This document shows positions 24,278 to 32,462 of a stretch of DNA of 64,000 nt, one piece after another (the first letter of the stretch is position 1; the number at the start of each line of letters is the position of its first letter). The stretch spans positions 3,597,501 to 3,661,500 of the forward strand of contig NZ_CP091913.1 in NCBI RefSeq assembly GCF_022063185.1, in the 5' to 3' direction. Position numbers and translations under genes: made by a program. The notes beneath the pieces are model-generated. The model did not search any database. It was not told where the DNA came from and worked only from the letters and a program-made list of their open reading frames with translations. The DNA comes from Nostoc sp. UHCC 0870. GTDB taxonomy: Bacteria; Cyanobacteriota; Cyanobacteriia; Cyanobacteriales; Nostocaceae.

Positions 24278-25153
24278 TCAAATAGAAAAATAGCTAGAAA
24301 ATAACCCAAGAATCAAGCTAATTCCTAAAACACAAACAATTCCCGCGACCCCGGCTAGGGGTTTTTTGTTTTTCCCAGTCCACCACTCGGAGACTTTACC
24401 TGTATAAGTGACTAGTTGGGCTGTATCTATAGTCGCGATCGTAAATACTAAAGCGGAATGTAATCCCCAGGCTATACCTAAGTTATGGCGATCGCATATT
24501 CTTGCCAAAACTAGCATCATTCCCAATAACCAAAGTCCCGGTAGTTGGGGGATAGTTTCCTGTTGTTCCCAAACTAAATGTAAGACAGCAAAAATTATGC
24601 TAGAAATCACTGCTGCTACCCATACAGGATAATCTCGCTCTAATTCTGTGAATAAAAAACCCCGAAATACTAATTCTTCTATTCCCCCAACAAGCAACGC
24701 TATCAATAAAATAGATGGCAAGATAGATGCTATTTGCTTGATATTTATTTTTTTAAAGTCGCACCAACCTAGCCAAAATTGACAGGTATATGAAATAGCT
24801 ATAGTTAACACTCCTAACCCAAAACCTAGTGCTAAAGAGCCTAAAATAGCAAAATTAGGAGCAAATCCATAGTTTGAGAAAGAACTATTAGTTAGCAAAA
24901 TAACACCCCAAACAATCAGAGGTGCTAATAGATACAGTGAGACAATTAATGGTAATTTTTGTTCTGGTTGTAACGGTTTTATGGGTTGCCAATGCAACAA
25001 CCTGAGTAATATGAGTGCGATTGGCAGCCAACAACCTATCCAAGCAATAAAAAATGCCATCACGACAACTATTACTGGTGCATCTTTCATAAATGCCAGT
25101 ACATTGTTGATGGATGGCTGAAGGAAATTGGTCAAACTAAACAAAAAAATCAC
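24278..25153 (-). CDS. CPBP-family intramembrane glutamic endopeptidase
   Basis: A 291-residue integral membrane protein with about eight helices. The CPBP/Abi (CAAX protease 2-like) motifs are in place: EELVFRGFLF (motif 1, catalytic Glu pair plus Arg), FAVLHLVWE (motif 2 His) and a later His in LHSALVF. Such proteins cut or bind prenylated or membrane peptides; in bacteria substrates are mostly unknown. Translation probably begins at GTG 25153, giving a short cytoplasmic lead; an internal ATG after 22 codons is an alternative. It lies on the same strand as the toxin-antitoxin pair but with no sign of functional coupling. Confidence 0.85.
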   Translation of the reverse strand: MIFLFSLTNFLQPSINNVLAFMKDAPVIVVVMAFFIAWIGCWLPIALILLRLLHWQPIKPLQPEQKLPLIVSLYLLAPLIVWGVILLTNSSFSNYGFAPNFAILGSLALGFGLGVLTIAISYTCQFWLGWCDFKKINIKQIASILPSILLIALLVGGIEELVFRGFLFTELERDYPVWVAAVISSIIFAVLHLVWEQQETIPQLPGLWLLGMMLVLARICDRHNLGIAWGLHSALVFTIATIDTAQLVTYTGKVSEWWTGKNKKPLAGVAGIVCVLGISLILGLFSSYFSI

Positions 25154-25330
25154 GATAAAATTCTTGCAGAGTAAACATCTTGCTGATTACTCAAGACTCT
25201 ACCAAAATTGGTGACTTCTGCAAGGGGTCTAATCGTATTTTTACGTTAGATAAAATTATTTAATTAGGAAAGCAAGTCTTTTCTGGTTTTAGGGATAAGT
25301 TACAAAAACTCACCCCCACTACCAGAAAAT

Positions 25331-25765
25331 TTATTCTTCGTCTTCCAAATCTTCGTCAGCGTCTTCAACATCAATATCAGCTACAAGCTTCTTATCACTT
25401 TCACCCAGTTGAATTAAGTGAATATGCTTGTATCCTAGTCTGATTTCAAATTCATCACCTGGTTTTAAGCCCATTGCTTTGGTGTATGTAGCACCAATAA
25501 CAATTTGACCGTTTTGATGAACGCTAACGCGATATGTCGGTTCACGACCACGACCATCTTTTGGTGCTTCTGGACTCAGAGGAATTCCTCTAGCCGATAG
25601 CAAAGCATCATAAAAATCAGTAAGATTGACGCGGACTTGGTTATTCTTAGTAACAGTGTAATAACCACACTGCTTGGCTCTTTCTCTTCGTGGTAAATTA
25701 GAAAGTTCTTTTACTTTCGCCAGCAGTGATTTTCCAGTTAAAGGCGCGGTTGCAGTTTCACTCAT
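25331..25765 (-). CDS. calA: cyAbrB transcription regulator (CalA type)
   Basis: A 144-residue cyanobacterial AbrB-like regulator. Residues 1-60 (SLLAKVKELSNLPRRERAKQCGYYT onward) form the part unique to cyanobacteria, and the AbrB-like swapped-hairpin DNA-binding fold lies near residues 73-120 (TYRVSVHQNGQIVIGATYTKAMGLKPGDEFEI). The acidic tail DVEDADEDLEDEE is typical. CalA of Anabaena regulates hydrogenase, superoxide dismutase and other genes. The frame extends three codons to a TTG; ATG 25765 is the better start. A very long non-coding stretch of 1.37 kb precedes it, which suggests complex control. Conserved distance from the oxidase cluster agrees with the Anabaena gene order as I recall it. 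Confidence 0.9.
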   Translation of the reverse strand: MSETATAPLTGKSLLAKVKELSNLPRRERAKQCGYYTVTKNNQVRVNLTDFYDALLSARGIPLSPEAPKDGRGREPTYRVSVHQNGQIVIGATYTKAMGLKPGDEFEIRLGYKHIHLIQLGESDKKLVADIDVEDADEDLEDEE

Positions 25766-27131
25766 TATTCTCAAGTTTTCCTTACTCTCTCCAAACTGAT
25801 AAATTATGTCGTCCTAGTCCAGTATTTGACTTTTTAGCATCTGTACAAAGCTACTGGGGACTTCAAGTTAAAGGGTGAATTCCTGCTGATATTGTTCTCA
25901 AGTACCTCTATTATGGATAACCACAACAGATGAGAGGTCACGAGTTCCACAGGTATTAGTTTCAGTGATTTTACGGCATTTTAAACCATTATTCATGATT
26001 GAGAAGGCAATCATTTTCTCGTTTGGTCTGACTGTTACAAAGTAGTTATAGACCAAAGAAATTGCAGGTTTTACTCTTGCACTGCCTACCTTTATAGCTT
26101 TTGAGTTCTCAGGTTTTACCTACTTTACTCTTGAGCTAAGGACAGCATCGTATTTGAATATGGTCTTACGGACATACACCCTTTTGTCCTACCTGTCGAG
26201 ACATGAAATTTCTGTCTCTACACTACGAAGAAACTAAACAGTGTTGGCTGTACTTCTACAGCTATTAATCCTGGTTTTGTGACTTCGTAATTTTATATTA
26301 AATACTAGCATGGACTAATAATAGCAAAATAATTGTTTATTTTAAAATTTAACTTGAAGTAAACTTATATCTAAATCCCCTAGCTCCTAGAAACAGAAAC
26401 CAGTAAGGATTTTATTTAAGTTCATGACGAAGAGTGACTATTGCTGTATGACTTTTATAAAAATTAATCTAAATTCAGATGAGCAGTTTTGATGAGTAAG
26501 TTATATCTTTTGGTTTTCTTGATTCAGCCCAGACAAAAAGCTGTGAGTATGACCCTCCTGGTTTATTGTCTTTAGAGAAAAAGGTCTGCTGTTTTATGTA
26601 CGTCTGTCTATGGGAAGAATAAATCTGTCCATCTCTACTGGAGACTTGATCGATGATCAAATGTTTATTTTCAGCTTTAATGCTTCAATACAGACAAAAG
26701 ATTTAAAATTTAGTAACTTTTTGAGGTGTTTTATGAATCTTTATGCTCTTAGATGTTGACTTCAAGATGTCTCACTAACCTGAAGAGCATTTATTGTATA
26801 TATTTCGCCAATATAGAGAATAAACCTATATTCATTCTTGGTAAACCCCCTTGACTGATCCTGCCAAACAGGTAATTTGAATAATACACTACAATTAATT
26901 TTCGCATCCGATGTGAGATGGCAATATAAATTTAGCTGATGGTCGTTCTACGACTAAAATTATCTTGGTTATCTTTAAACTAGAATCAGTCACGCTTGAA
27001 GGATCAGCCTATTAATGCCAATCGGCGAATTAGGGACAACAATATATATAGTTCACTTTTTACAACCACCAGCCTAGACTCAAGATTTTTTTTAGGCTGA
27101 TGCAGCAATTTTAAGAATTTGGTTGGTAATC
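25766..27131. other. 1.37-kb non-coding divergent region, calA / sdhB
   Basis: No credible protein frame in either strand; the longest (26475-26660, minus) has no coding character. It holds a GAGACA-TGAAATTTC-TGTCTC palindrome at 26198-26218 of the family also seen at 32309-32334. Immediately ahead of sdhB a hairpin (CAGCCTA 27070-27076, TAGGCTG 27093-27099) encloses a T-run. STRR arrays, elsewhere frequent, are absent. It could hold long leaders or small RNAs. Confidence 0.6.
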
Positions 27132-28118
27132 ATGGAAGTTAATTTTAAAATCATTCGGCAACAGCAAAATTCTGCTGCTGTTGTGGAAACTTACCTTTTA
27201 GAGACAGAACCTAGTAATACCATTTTGGATTGCCTCAATCGCATTAAGTGGGAGCAAGATGGAACTTTAGCATTTCGCAAAAATTGCCGCAATACGATTT
27301 GTGGTAGTTGTGCGATGCGAATTAATGGCCGTTCGGCTCTAGCTTGTAAAGAAAATGTGGGTAGTGAACTGGCAAGATTAAAAAATTCAGCCAATAATAT
27401 TCCAGAAATCACGATCGCACCCCTAGGCAATATGCCAGTGATTAAAGATTTAGTCGTGGATATGAGTAGTTTCTGGAATAATTTAGAAGCGGTAACGCCC
27501 TATGTTAGTACAGCTGCTAGGCAAGTACCAGAAAGAGAGTTTTTGCAAACACCCGAAGAGCGATCGCTTCTAGATCAAACTGGTAATTGTATTATGTGCG
27601 GTGCTTGCTACTCGGAATGCAATGCTCGTGAAGTCAACCCCGATTTTGTTGGCCCTCACGCCCTCGCCAAAGCCTACCGCATGGTTGCCGACTTGCGTGA
27701 CAGCGATACAGCCAATCGCCTAGAAAATTACAACGAAGGGACTAAAGGTGTGTGGGGCTGTACCCGTTGTCTATACTGCGATGCAGTGTGTCCAATGGAA
27801 GTCGCCCCCTTAGAACAAATCACTAAAATTAAACAGGAAATTCTTAGCCACAAACAAGCTAGTGACAGTCGCTCAATTCGCCACCGCAAAGTATTAGTAG
27901 ATTTAGTCAAAGCAGGTGGCTGGATTGATGAAAGACAATTTGGTGTACAAGTAGTGGGTAACTACTTTAAAGACCTGAGAGGATTACTAAGTCTTGCACC
28001 GCTAGGATTACGCATGATTGCCAAAGGTAAATTTCCCCTCTCATTTGAGCCATCCGAGGGAACAGAGCAAGTGCGATCGCTCATTGAAGCTGTGAAACAG
28101 GAGGAAGGTGACAGGTGA
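27132..28118 (+). CDS. sdhB: Succinate dehydrogenase / fumarate reductase iron-sulfur subunit
   Basis: A 328-residue protein carrying three Fe-S clusters that lead electrons from the flavoprotein to quinone. The 2Fe-2S ligands are in CRNTICGSCAMRINGRSALAC, the 4Fe-4S in CIMCGACYSEC and the 3Fe-4S in CTRCLYCDAVCP. The frame opens with a TTG at 27123, but ATG 27132 gives MEVNFKIIRQQ, the family start. It is longer than the 240-residue E. coli protein, with an extra C-terminal stretch of some 70 residues, as in other cyanobacteria. sdhA is not in the window, which is usual for cyanobacteria with scattered sdh genes. The final EEGDR and stop come from a GTGACAG heptamer array. Confidence 0.93.
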   Translation: MEVNFKIIRQQQNSAAVVETYLLETEPSNTILDCLNRIKWEQDGTLAFRKNCRNTICGSCAMRINGRSALACKENVGSELARLKNSANNIPEITIAPLGNMPVIKDLVVDMSSFWNNLEAVTPYVSTAARQVPEREFLQTPEERSLLDQTGNCIMCGACYSECNAREVNPDFVGPHALAKAYRMVADLRDSDTANRLENYNEGTKGVWGCTRCLYCDAVCPMEVAPLEQITKIKQEILSHKQASDSRSIRHRKVLVDLVKAGGWIDERQFGVQVVGNYFKDLRGLLSLAPLGLRMIAKGKFPLSFEPSEGTEQVRSLIEAVKQEEGDR

Positions 28119-28236
28119 CAGGTGACAGGTGATAGGTGATAGGTGATAGGGGACTGGGGAGAAAACTAATTACTCATTACTCATTACTCATTACTCATTA
28201 CTCATTACTCATTACTCATTACTCAGCACTCAGCAC
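28108..28236. repeat. STRR arrays (GTGACAG, then ATTACTC and AGCACTC)
   Basis: GTGACAG/GTGATAG heptamers cover 28108-28150, starting inside the sdhB 3' end. After a short gap, about nine ATTACTC units and two AGCACTC units run from 28168 to 28236, up to the stop of the convergent lipoprotein gene. Confidence 0.9.
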
Positions 28237-28247
28237 TCACTACTCCC

Positions 28248-28772
28248 TCATCGTGGATCTTGAGGGACGTTTATAGGCTGCCCAAAACGGTCATAGACTG
28301 AAATATCCCACTGCCCGTTATTACTAAACTCAAAAGCAATCTTACTACCATCAGCACTAATTGTAGGGTTGCGAACTTCTGCTTGTAAGTTGCCGGTTAA
28401 ATTGCGTGCTTGTCGTGTTTCCCGGTCATAGAGAAAAATCGCCGATCGCCCCTGACGACTAGCAGCAAAAACAATATAACGAGCATCTTCGGAAACACTG
28501 GGATGAGAGGCGATCGTATCTAAAGCATTTAAACCCGGTAATTCGATTAAATTACGCGCCAGGGTATCAAATAAATAAACGTCTTGGCTACCCCGGCGAT
28601 CGCTAGTAAACACAATATATCTACCCGAAGTTTGCGGATTGAGTTCCGAAGCAAGACTATTTATACTCCTCCCACCCGGATCAAAGGGATAACTCACCAA
28701 CCGAGGATAACCAAAACAGCCAGTTAATAACCCTGCACAAGCACATATAGGAATAAAAATACGTTTATTCAT
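28248..28772 (-). CDS. TolB-like beta-propeller lipoprotein A
   Basis: A 174-residue predicted lipoprotein. A signal peptide ends in the lipobox LLTGC at about residues 15-19. The rest contains three PD40/TolB-like blades (RYIVFTSDRRGSQDVYLFD; RYIVFAASRQGRSAIFLYD; KIAFEFSNNGQWDISVYD), each with the SDRxG...IYLYD pattern. Full TolB propellers have six blades, so this is a half-size version that may pair with a partner. The next gene encodes a paralogue of the same design, and the two probably arose by tandem duplication. Between them lies an STRR array with a GC-rich insert. Outer or inner membrane anchoring is expected; the ligand is unknown. Confidence 0.78.
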   Translation of the reverse strand: MNKRIFIPICACAGLLTGCFGYPRLVSYPFDPGGRSINSLASELNPQTSGRYIVFTSDRRGSQDVYLFDTLARNLIELPGLNALDTIASHPSVSEDARYIVFAASRQGRSAIFLYDRETRQARNLTGNLQAEVRNPTISADGSKIAFEFSNNGQWDISVYDRFGQPINVPQDPR

Positions 28773-28825
28773 TAGTCATTGGTCATTCGTCAAAGTTTCT
28801 CTAACCCCTAGTTGCAGTCACTCTT

Positions 28826-28887
28826 CAATTTTGAATTTTGTTAGCGCAGCGTTAGCGAGTCATCGAGCGTCATTTTGAATTTTGAAT
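28826..28887. repeat. TTTTGAA heptamers with GC-rich insert
   Basis: The TTTTGAA tract is split at 28840-28873 by GTTAGCGCAGCGTTAGCGAG and TCATCGAGCGTCAT, almost the same insert as at 17728-17761. Confidence 0.75.
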
Positions 28888-29448
28888 TTACTGTGGCGGA
28901 TTCACAGTCGCCCCATTGGGAATATCTAATTCAATATTCGGCCCCCTATCGAGAACTTCAATATCCCACTGACCACGGGCGGCTGTTTCAAAAATTATAT
29001 AACGTCCATCGGGACTGATGGCAGGATTTCTGACCCAACCGCGATAAGTTGGGGTAGCAATTTGTGATTGTTGTGTGGCGCGATCGTATAGTGCTACCAC
29101 TGGTCTACCTTGGTCGCTGGTGAGGTAAGCAATATAGCGTCCAGTGTAGCTGAGGCTAGGACTTTCGATAATTGTTTCACGTCGGTTTAGCCCCGGTGTA
29201 CTAATAAAACTTTGCTGTTGCAAATCATACACAAGTAACTGGTGAGTATTATTACGATTGGAAATCAACGCCAAAAAGCGACCATTACCACTTAAAGCTG
29301 GTTGTTCTTCTGTGTAGCGACTATTAAGGGAAGTAGGGCCAAGAGGAATATCACCAGAGCCACAAGAGCCTAGCAAAGCGGTCAAACCAAAAACTAAGCT
29401 GCAATAAATTGGTTTTTGCAGCCAAAACTCAGAAGTAAATTTTTTCAC
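28888..29448 (-). CDS. TolB-like beta-propeller lipoprotein B
   Basis: A 186-residue paralogue of the neighbouring lipoprotein. Start GTG 29448. The signal peptide ends in lipobox LLGSC near residue 29. Three PD40-like blades follow (RFLALISNRNNTHQLLVYD; RYIAYLTSDQGRPVVALYD; RYIIFETAARGQWDIEVLD). It ends with a Pro/Asn-rich tail. Shared order, sizes and motifs with the downstream gene indicate tandem duplication, and the two could together complete a six-blade ring. Its role is not known; by family it could act in envelope or secretion assemblies. The upstream neighbour is ycf66 on the same strand, 55 bases away. Confidence 0.78.
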   Translation of the reverse strand: MKKFTSEFWLQKPIYCSLVFGLTALLGSCGSGDIPLGPTSLNSRYTEEQPALSGNGRFLALISNRNNTHQLLVYDLQQQSFISTPGLNRRETIIESPSLSYTGRYIAYLTSDQGRPVVALYDRATQQSQIATPTYRGWVRNPAISPDGRYIIFETAARGQWDIEVLDRGPNIELDIPNGATVNPPQ

Positions 29449-29502
29449 CTCAGATATCTACTGTTTTCCGTCGCCTATAAGCTTACATCTATCCCGACCG
29501 CT

Positions 29503-30420
29503 TTATACATCATCATAATCTGTAGAATTATCAGAATCTACATCTGATGAATCTATGGGTTTATACGGTACATAATCAGTTGGGATTGCTTCATCATCCT
29601 CTATCTGTCTGCGAGGATTGGTATCAGCAGGTGGACGACGTTTTCTTGGTCTGGGTGGCGTATCTTCGTTTACTTCTGAGCGCGGGGAAGTGTTATTACC
29701 CCGACGAGAAGGTTTTCTGGTTTCTCGGCTAGAACTTTCCCAATCACCAACTTCTTTATTAGAGGAAGAATTCCAATCTTCTTGTTCGGATCTTTCAGGA
29801 GTCCGACTAGATGGACGCGTAGGAGGACGGCGGCGCGATGTTCTATCTGTCGTCGGTTCTGGTCTGTCGCTACTGGGGCGGCGTTCCCTGCGGGGTGGTT
29901 GCTCCTCATAATAGTCATCACGAGCGGAACGATCATCTCTACTAGGTCGAATCCGGGCGCGTACAGGACGTTCTTCTTCTTCTTCCTCTTGATAAGGTAG
30001 TGGTTCATAGTCTGATTCCACTTCAGCCTCGTATCCGCTCCGTTTCCTGTTATACGAGTAATCTCTGCTCACCTCGCGCTCATCCACAATCGGTGTATTG
30101 CGTTTGGCTTGTTGAGTAGCAATACTCCGTAAGCGAATACTTTCAATAGCAAAAAATACAGTTGTCCCCACTAAAAGCAGTTGACCAAATTGCAAAATCG
30201 GGTCTAAACGCCATCCTTGGAAAACAAGAATGAACCCGCACAGCAAGCCAACAGCCGCAAAAAAGATATCTTGATCTCTTGACAGTTCTGGACGCACGGT
30301 ACGGAGAAAATACAGTGCTGCCCCAGCCACAGCCAGGAAAATCCCTAGAATACTGGCTGAGTTCGTTCCAAAATTTACCTGAGCCAGAACACTGGCTGAG
30401 TTCAGCCCAAAATTTAGCAT
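29503..30420 (-). CDS. ycf66: Ycf66 family protein
   Basis: A 305-residue protein with an N-terminal Ycf66 domain: three hydrophobic segments (about 22-40, 50-70 and 75-92) with RTVRPELSRDQDIFFAAVGLLCGFIL and FQGWRLDPILQFGQLLL. From residue 105 on it is a charged, disordered tail rich in Arg, Asp, Ser and Pro (DRSARDDYYEEQPPRRERR and similar). Ycf66 is found in cyanobacteria and some plastids, and its function is unknown. The extreme N-terminus contains a 14-residue tandem duplication (NFGLNSASVLAQV / NFGTNSASILGIF). psbX lies upstream on the same strand, separated by a strong terminator; this pairing occurs in other cyanobacteria. Confidence 0.88.
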   Translation of the reverse strand: MLNFGLNSASVLAQVNFGTNSASILGIFLAVAGAALYFLRTVRPELSRDQDIFFAAVGLLCGFILVFQGWRLDPILQFGQLLLVGTTVFFAIESIRLRSIATQQAKRNTPIVDEREVSRDYSYNRKRSGYEAEVESDYEPLPYQEEEEEERPVRARIRPSRDDRSARDDYYEEQPPRRERRPSSDRPEPTTDRTSRRRPPTRPSSRTPERSEQEDWNSSSNKEVGDWESSSRETRKPSRRGNNTSPRSEVNEDTPPRPRKRRPPADTNPRRQIEDDEAIPTDYVPYKPIDSSDVDSDNSTDYDDV

Positions 30421-30550
30421 TGTTCTTTATCCCAATATCAAATCTATGTTAACGAGCCACACTTAAAATCACTACTTTACGCAATCACAATATAATATTT
30501 AAGCTTCAAAGCAACTGGCAAAGAAGCTCTGAAGCTATTCACCGCAAGCT

Positions 30551-30593
30551 AAAAAAAGCTTAAGTCTGTCAGCAGTCTAATAAGCTGACAGAC
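30551..30593 (-). terminator. Rho-independent terminator of psbX
   Basis: A perfect 10-bp stem (GTCTGTCAGC 30564-30573 and GCTGACAGAC 30584-30593) with a 10-nt loop, followed on the minus strand by TTAAGCTTTTTTT. It would end the psbX transcript before ycf66. Confidence 0.88.
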
Positions 30594-30629
30594 AATCGTT
30601 TGAGAAAGTCGAACGGACTCACTCAAACA

Positions 30630-30749
30630 TTAGGAACGTTGGATTTTATCTTTTTGGCTGATGAAAATCAAACCAACTGTAGCAGGGATAACAACAATTA
30701 AAGTACCCCAACCTAGACTCCAAAGAAAATTTGATAAAGATGGTGTCAT
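30630..30749 (-). CDS. psbX: Photosystem II protein PsbX
   Basis: A 39-residue frame too short for most gene finders. It starts [15 protein letters not shown], crosses the membrane once ([16 protein letters not shown]) and ends QKDKIQRS, which is the conserved PsbX pattern and length. PsbX is a peripheral single-helix subunit of photosystem II near cytochrome b559 and the QB site. Start ATG 30749-30747 follows AAAGGTTGAG. It has its own terminator, so it is probably transcribed alone, at the high level usual for photosystem genes. ycf66 follows downstream. I am sure of this call because sequence, size and context agree. Confidence 0.95.
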   Translation of the reverse strand: MTPSLSNFLWSLGWGTLIVVIPATVGLIFISQKDKIQRS

Positions 30750-31029
30750 GGATCTCAACCTTTATTTACACACTTCATCATAATTCTAATGGTGTATCAC
30801 ATCCTTGAGAAGTCTATTGTGTTGAAAGGCAACAAAGAAAAGGGAACAGGGGACAGGGGAAAGGTTACAGAAAGTAGGGAGTATGTCACCTTAGTTACTT
30901 TTCGACACACGCTAATAATTAACAGCATTTGGTTAGAATTTAAATATAGAATACTTTACAATGCTTAAATTATTCAGCTTGCACCCCTAGTTTTTTCTCT
31001 GTTCACAAATAGTAGCTCAGATCAATTTC

Positions 31030-31323
31030 ATGACTGGTGTTAACCTAACTGCTTGGATTCTTGGCCCTGTGCTGGGGCTAATGACGTTTTTGTTTATTTT
31101 CCGCATCATTCTTACTTGGTATCCGCAAGTGGATCTGAATCGGTTGCCGTTTAATCTCATTGCCTGGCCAACTGAACCATTTTTAATCCCTTTGCGAAAA
31201 CTAGTAGCACCCATAGGCGGCGTTGACATCACCCCTATTATTTGGGTTGGGATTTTGAGCTTGCTAAGAGAAATTCTCTTAGGTCAGCAGGGATTAATCA
31301 CCATGATGTCTCGTGTCAGTTAA
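31030..31323 (+). CDS. YggT/Ycf19 family membrane protein
   Basis: A 97-residue protein with two membrane segments (about 8-28 and 68-90). The signature LTWYPQVDLNRLPFNLIAWPTEPFLIPLRKLVAPIGGVDITPII is that of the YggT/Ycf19 family. Plastid and cyanobacterial members have been linked to thylakoid or nucleoid organisation and to cytochrome b6 heme attachment (CCB3), so several roles are possible. Start ATG 31030 is eight bases after a TCAG-rich leader. It lies between psbX (divergent) and a convergent Uma2 gene, so it is probably a single-gene transcript. Confidence 0.9.
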   Translation: MTGVNLTAWILGPVLGLMTFLFIFRIILTWYPQVDLNRLPFNLIAWPTEPFLIPLRKLVAPIGGVDITPIIWVGILSLLREILLGQQGLITMMSRVS

Positions 31324-31382
31324 CGAATGGGCAGGTGCATAAAAGGCTATCTCACGTCAAGGGTTGTCGAATTGTGAAGATT

Positions 31383-32033
31383 TTATCTACCAGCCCTCAA
31401 CACCTGTTCAGCCGTCAGTTTTAAATTTGGGAAGGTGAGAGAGCCTATGGTTTGATTACCCCGAAACTGCTGAATTTCATATTCCCCATTTATTAGCGTA
31501 CAGATAGAGAGAGTGGGTTGTTTGGGTTTCCCAATATGTTTAGTACCACCATTACCTGCGTAGTCTGCAATCCAATATTCGGGAATACCTAAAACTGCGT
31601 AGTCTTCAACCTTACGGGCATAATCATTTTGCCAGTTGCTACTAACAACTTCCGCCACAAATTTAATCGAACTACCCAGCGTCAGGATAGACTGGTCAGA
31701 CCAAAGCGGTTCTTTGGTAAGTTCATCTCGATTGACAACTGCAACATCCGGTCGAAATGCTGTCATACCAATATTAGAAGGCCGCAATAGTCCTCGCTGA
31801 AGGACAAACCAGGGTAAGCCTGTTCTGTCGATCTGGACGCATATCTTTGCAGTAATGAAGGCTGCAACCTCTTCATGCGATCCTGTTGGTTCCAAGTCAA
31901 ACACTTCTCCATCGATCAGTTCATAGCGGTTATCGCCACTATAACGGCCGAGAAACTCGTCAAAACTGAGTGGCTTCTGTTGTATTGGTTGGTCGTTCGG
32001 CTTTGCTGTCCCGGAGGGAATCGTAATAGTCAT
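31383..32033 (-). CDS. Uma2 family (DUF820) putative restriction-like endonuclease
   Basis: A 216-residue protein of the Uma2/DUF820 family, very expanded in cyanobacteria. The PD-(D/E)xK-type residues appear as RPDVAVVNRDE, then EVVSSN and ARKVEDYAVLGIPEYWIADY. The N-terminal part has the usual YELIDGEVFDLEPTGSHEEV, with conserved Glu and His. The fold suggests nuclease activity, but no biological role has been shown for most members. It has no partner gene here and lies between the YggT and accC genes. Start ATG 32033. A dense copy number in Nostoc genomes suggests a mobile or selfish habit; that is inference. Confidence 0.85.
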   Translation of the reverse strand: MTITIPSGTAKPNDQPIQQKPLSFDEFLGRYSGDNRYELIDGEVFDLEPTGSHEEVAAFITAKICVQIDRTGLPWFVLQRGLLRPSNIGMTAFRPDVAVVNRDELTKEPLWSDQSILTLGSSIKFVAEVVSSNWQNDYARKVEDYAVLGIPEYWIADYAGNGGTKHIGKPKQPTLSICTLINGEYEIQQFRGNQTIGSLTFPNLKLTAEQVLRAGR

Positions 32034-32462
32034 AGGTCAACTTAGCCCAATCAATGCGTTCAGTGTACCAGATCAAAACTCTTTGTCATAAGTTTGTCTA
32101 ATCACAAAATGCTCCTACTCTAATTTCTACTCCTCTTTCATTTTTACAAAATTTACAAATTTACAATTACCATTTTCTAACATTTATAAAGTGACATTAT
32201 TTAAACAAACTCAAGGGTTGAAATTATTACTTCCACCCTTTCAACTTCTGCCTTCTGCCTTCCCTCAGCCTAGATCACCAAAAGTTGCCAATACTCGATA
32301 ATCGGTCTTAGAGACGTGATATATCGCGTCTCTACATCTAAACCAAGCTGGGTTTGAGGTCAGGCAAGGGAAAGGTATTAAGTTGAAAATAAGAGAAACA
32401 CTTATCAACCTTTTATGCTTTACCCTTTACCTTTCAACTTCTAATCCTCAATCCCCAATTTC
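32034..32462. repeat. Intergenic region with GAGACG-type palindrome
   Basis: The 430-base gap between the Uma2 and accC genes contains the palindrome TAGAGACGTGAT-AT-ATCGCGTCTCTA at 32309-32334 (11 of 12 pairs). Related palindromes occur at 26194-26220 and, degenerate, at 42379-42405. Otherwise only low-complexity stretches are seen. Confidence 0.6.

Noticed and set aside
26475..26660. 61-codon minus-strand frame in the calA-sdhB gap
   Set aside because: No start context, no hydrophobic or domain pattern; likely chance.
28168..28236. Regular repeat array that might suggest CRISPR
   Set aside because: The unit is only 7 bp with no spacers; it is an STRR array. No cas gene is in the window.
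30551..30593. Perfect hairpin considered as a small-RNA or riboswitch
   Set aside because: Position after psbX and the T-run on the minus strand fit an ordinary terminator.
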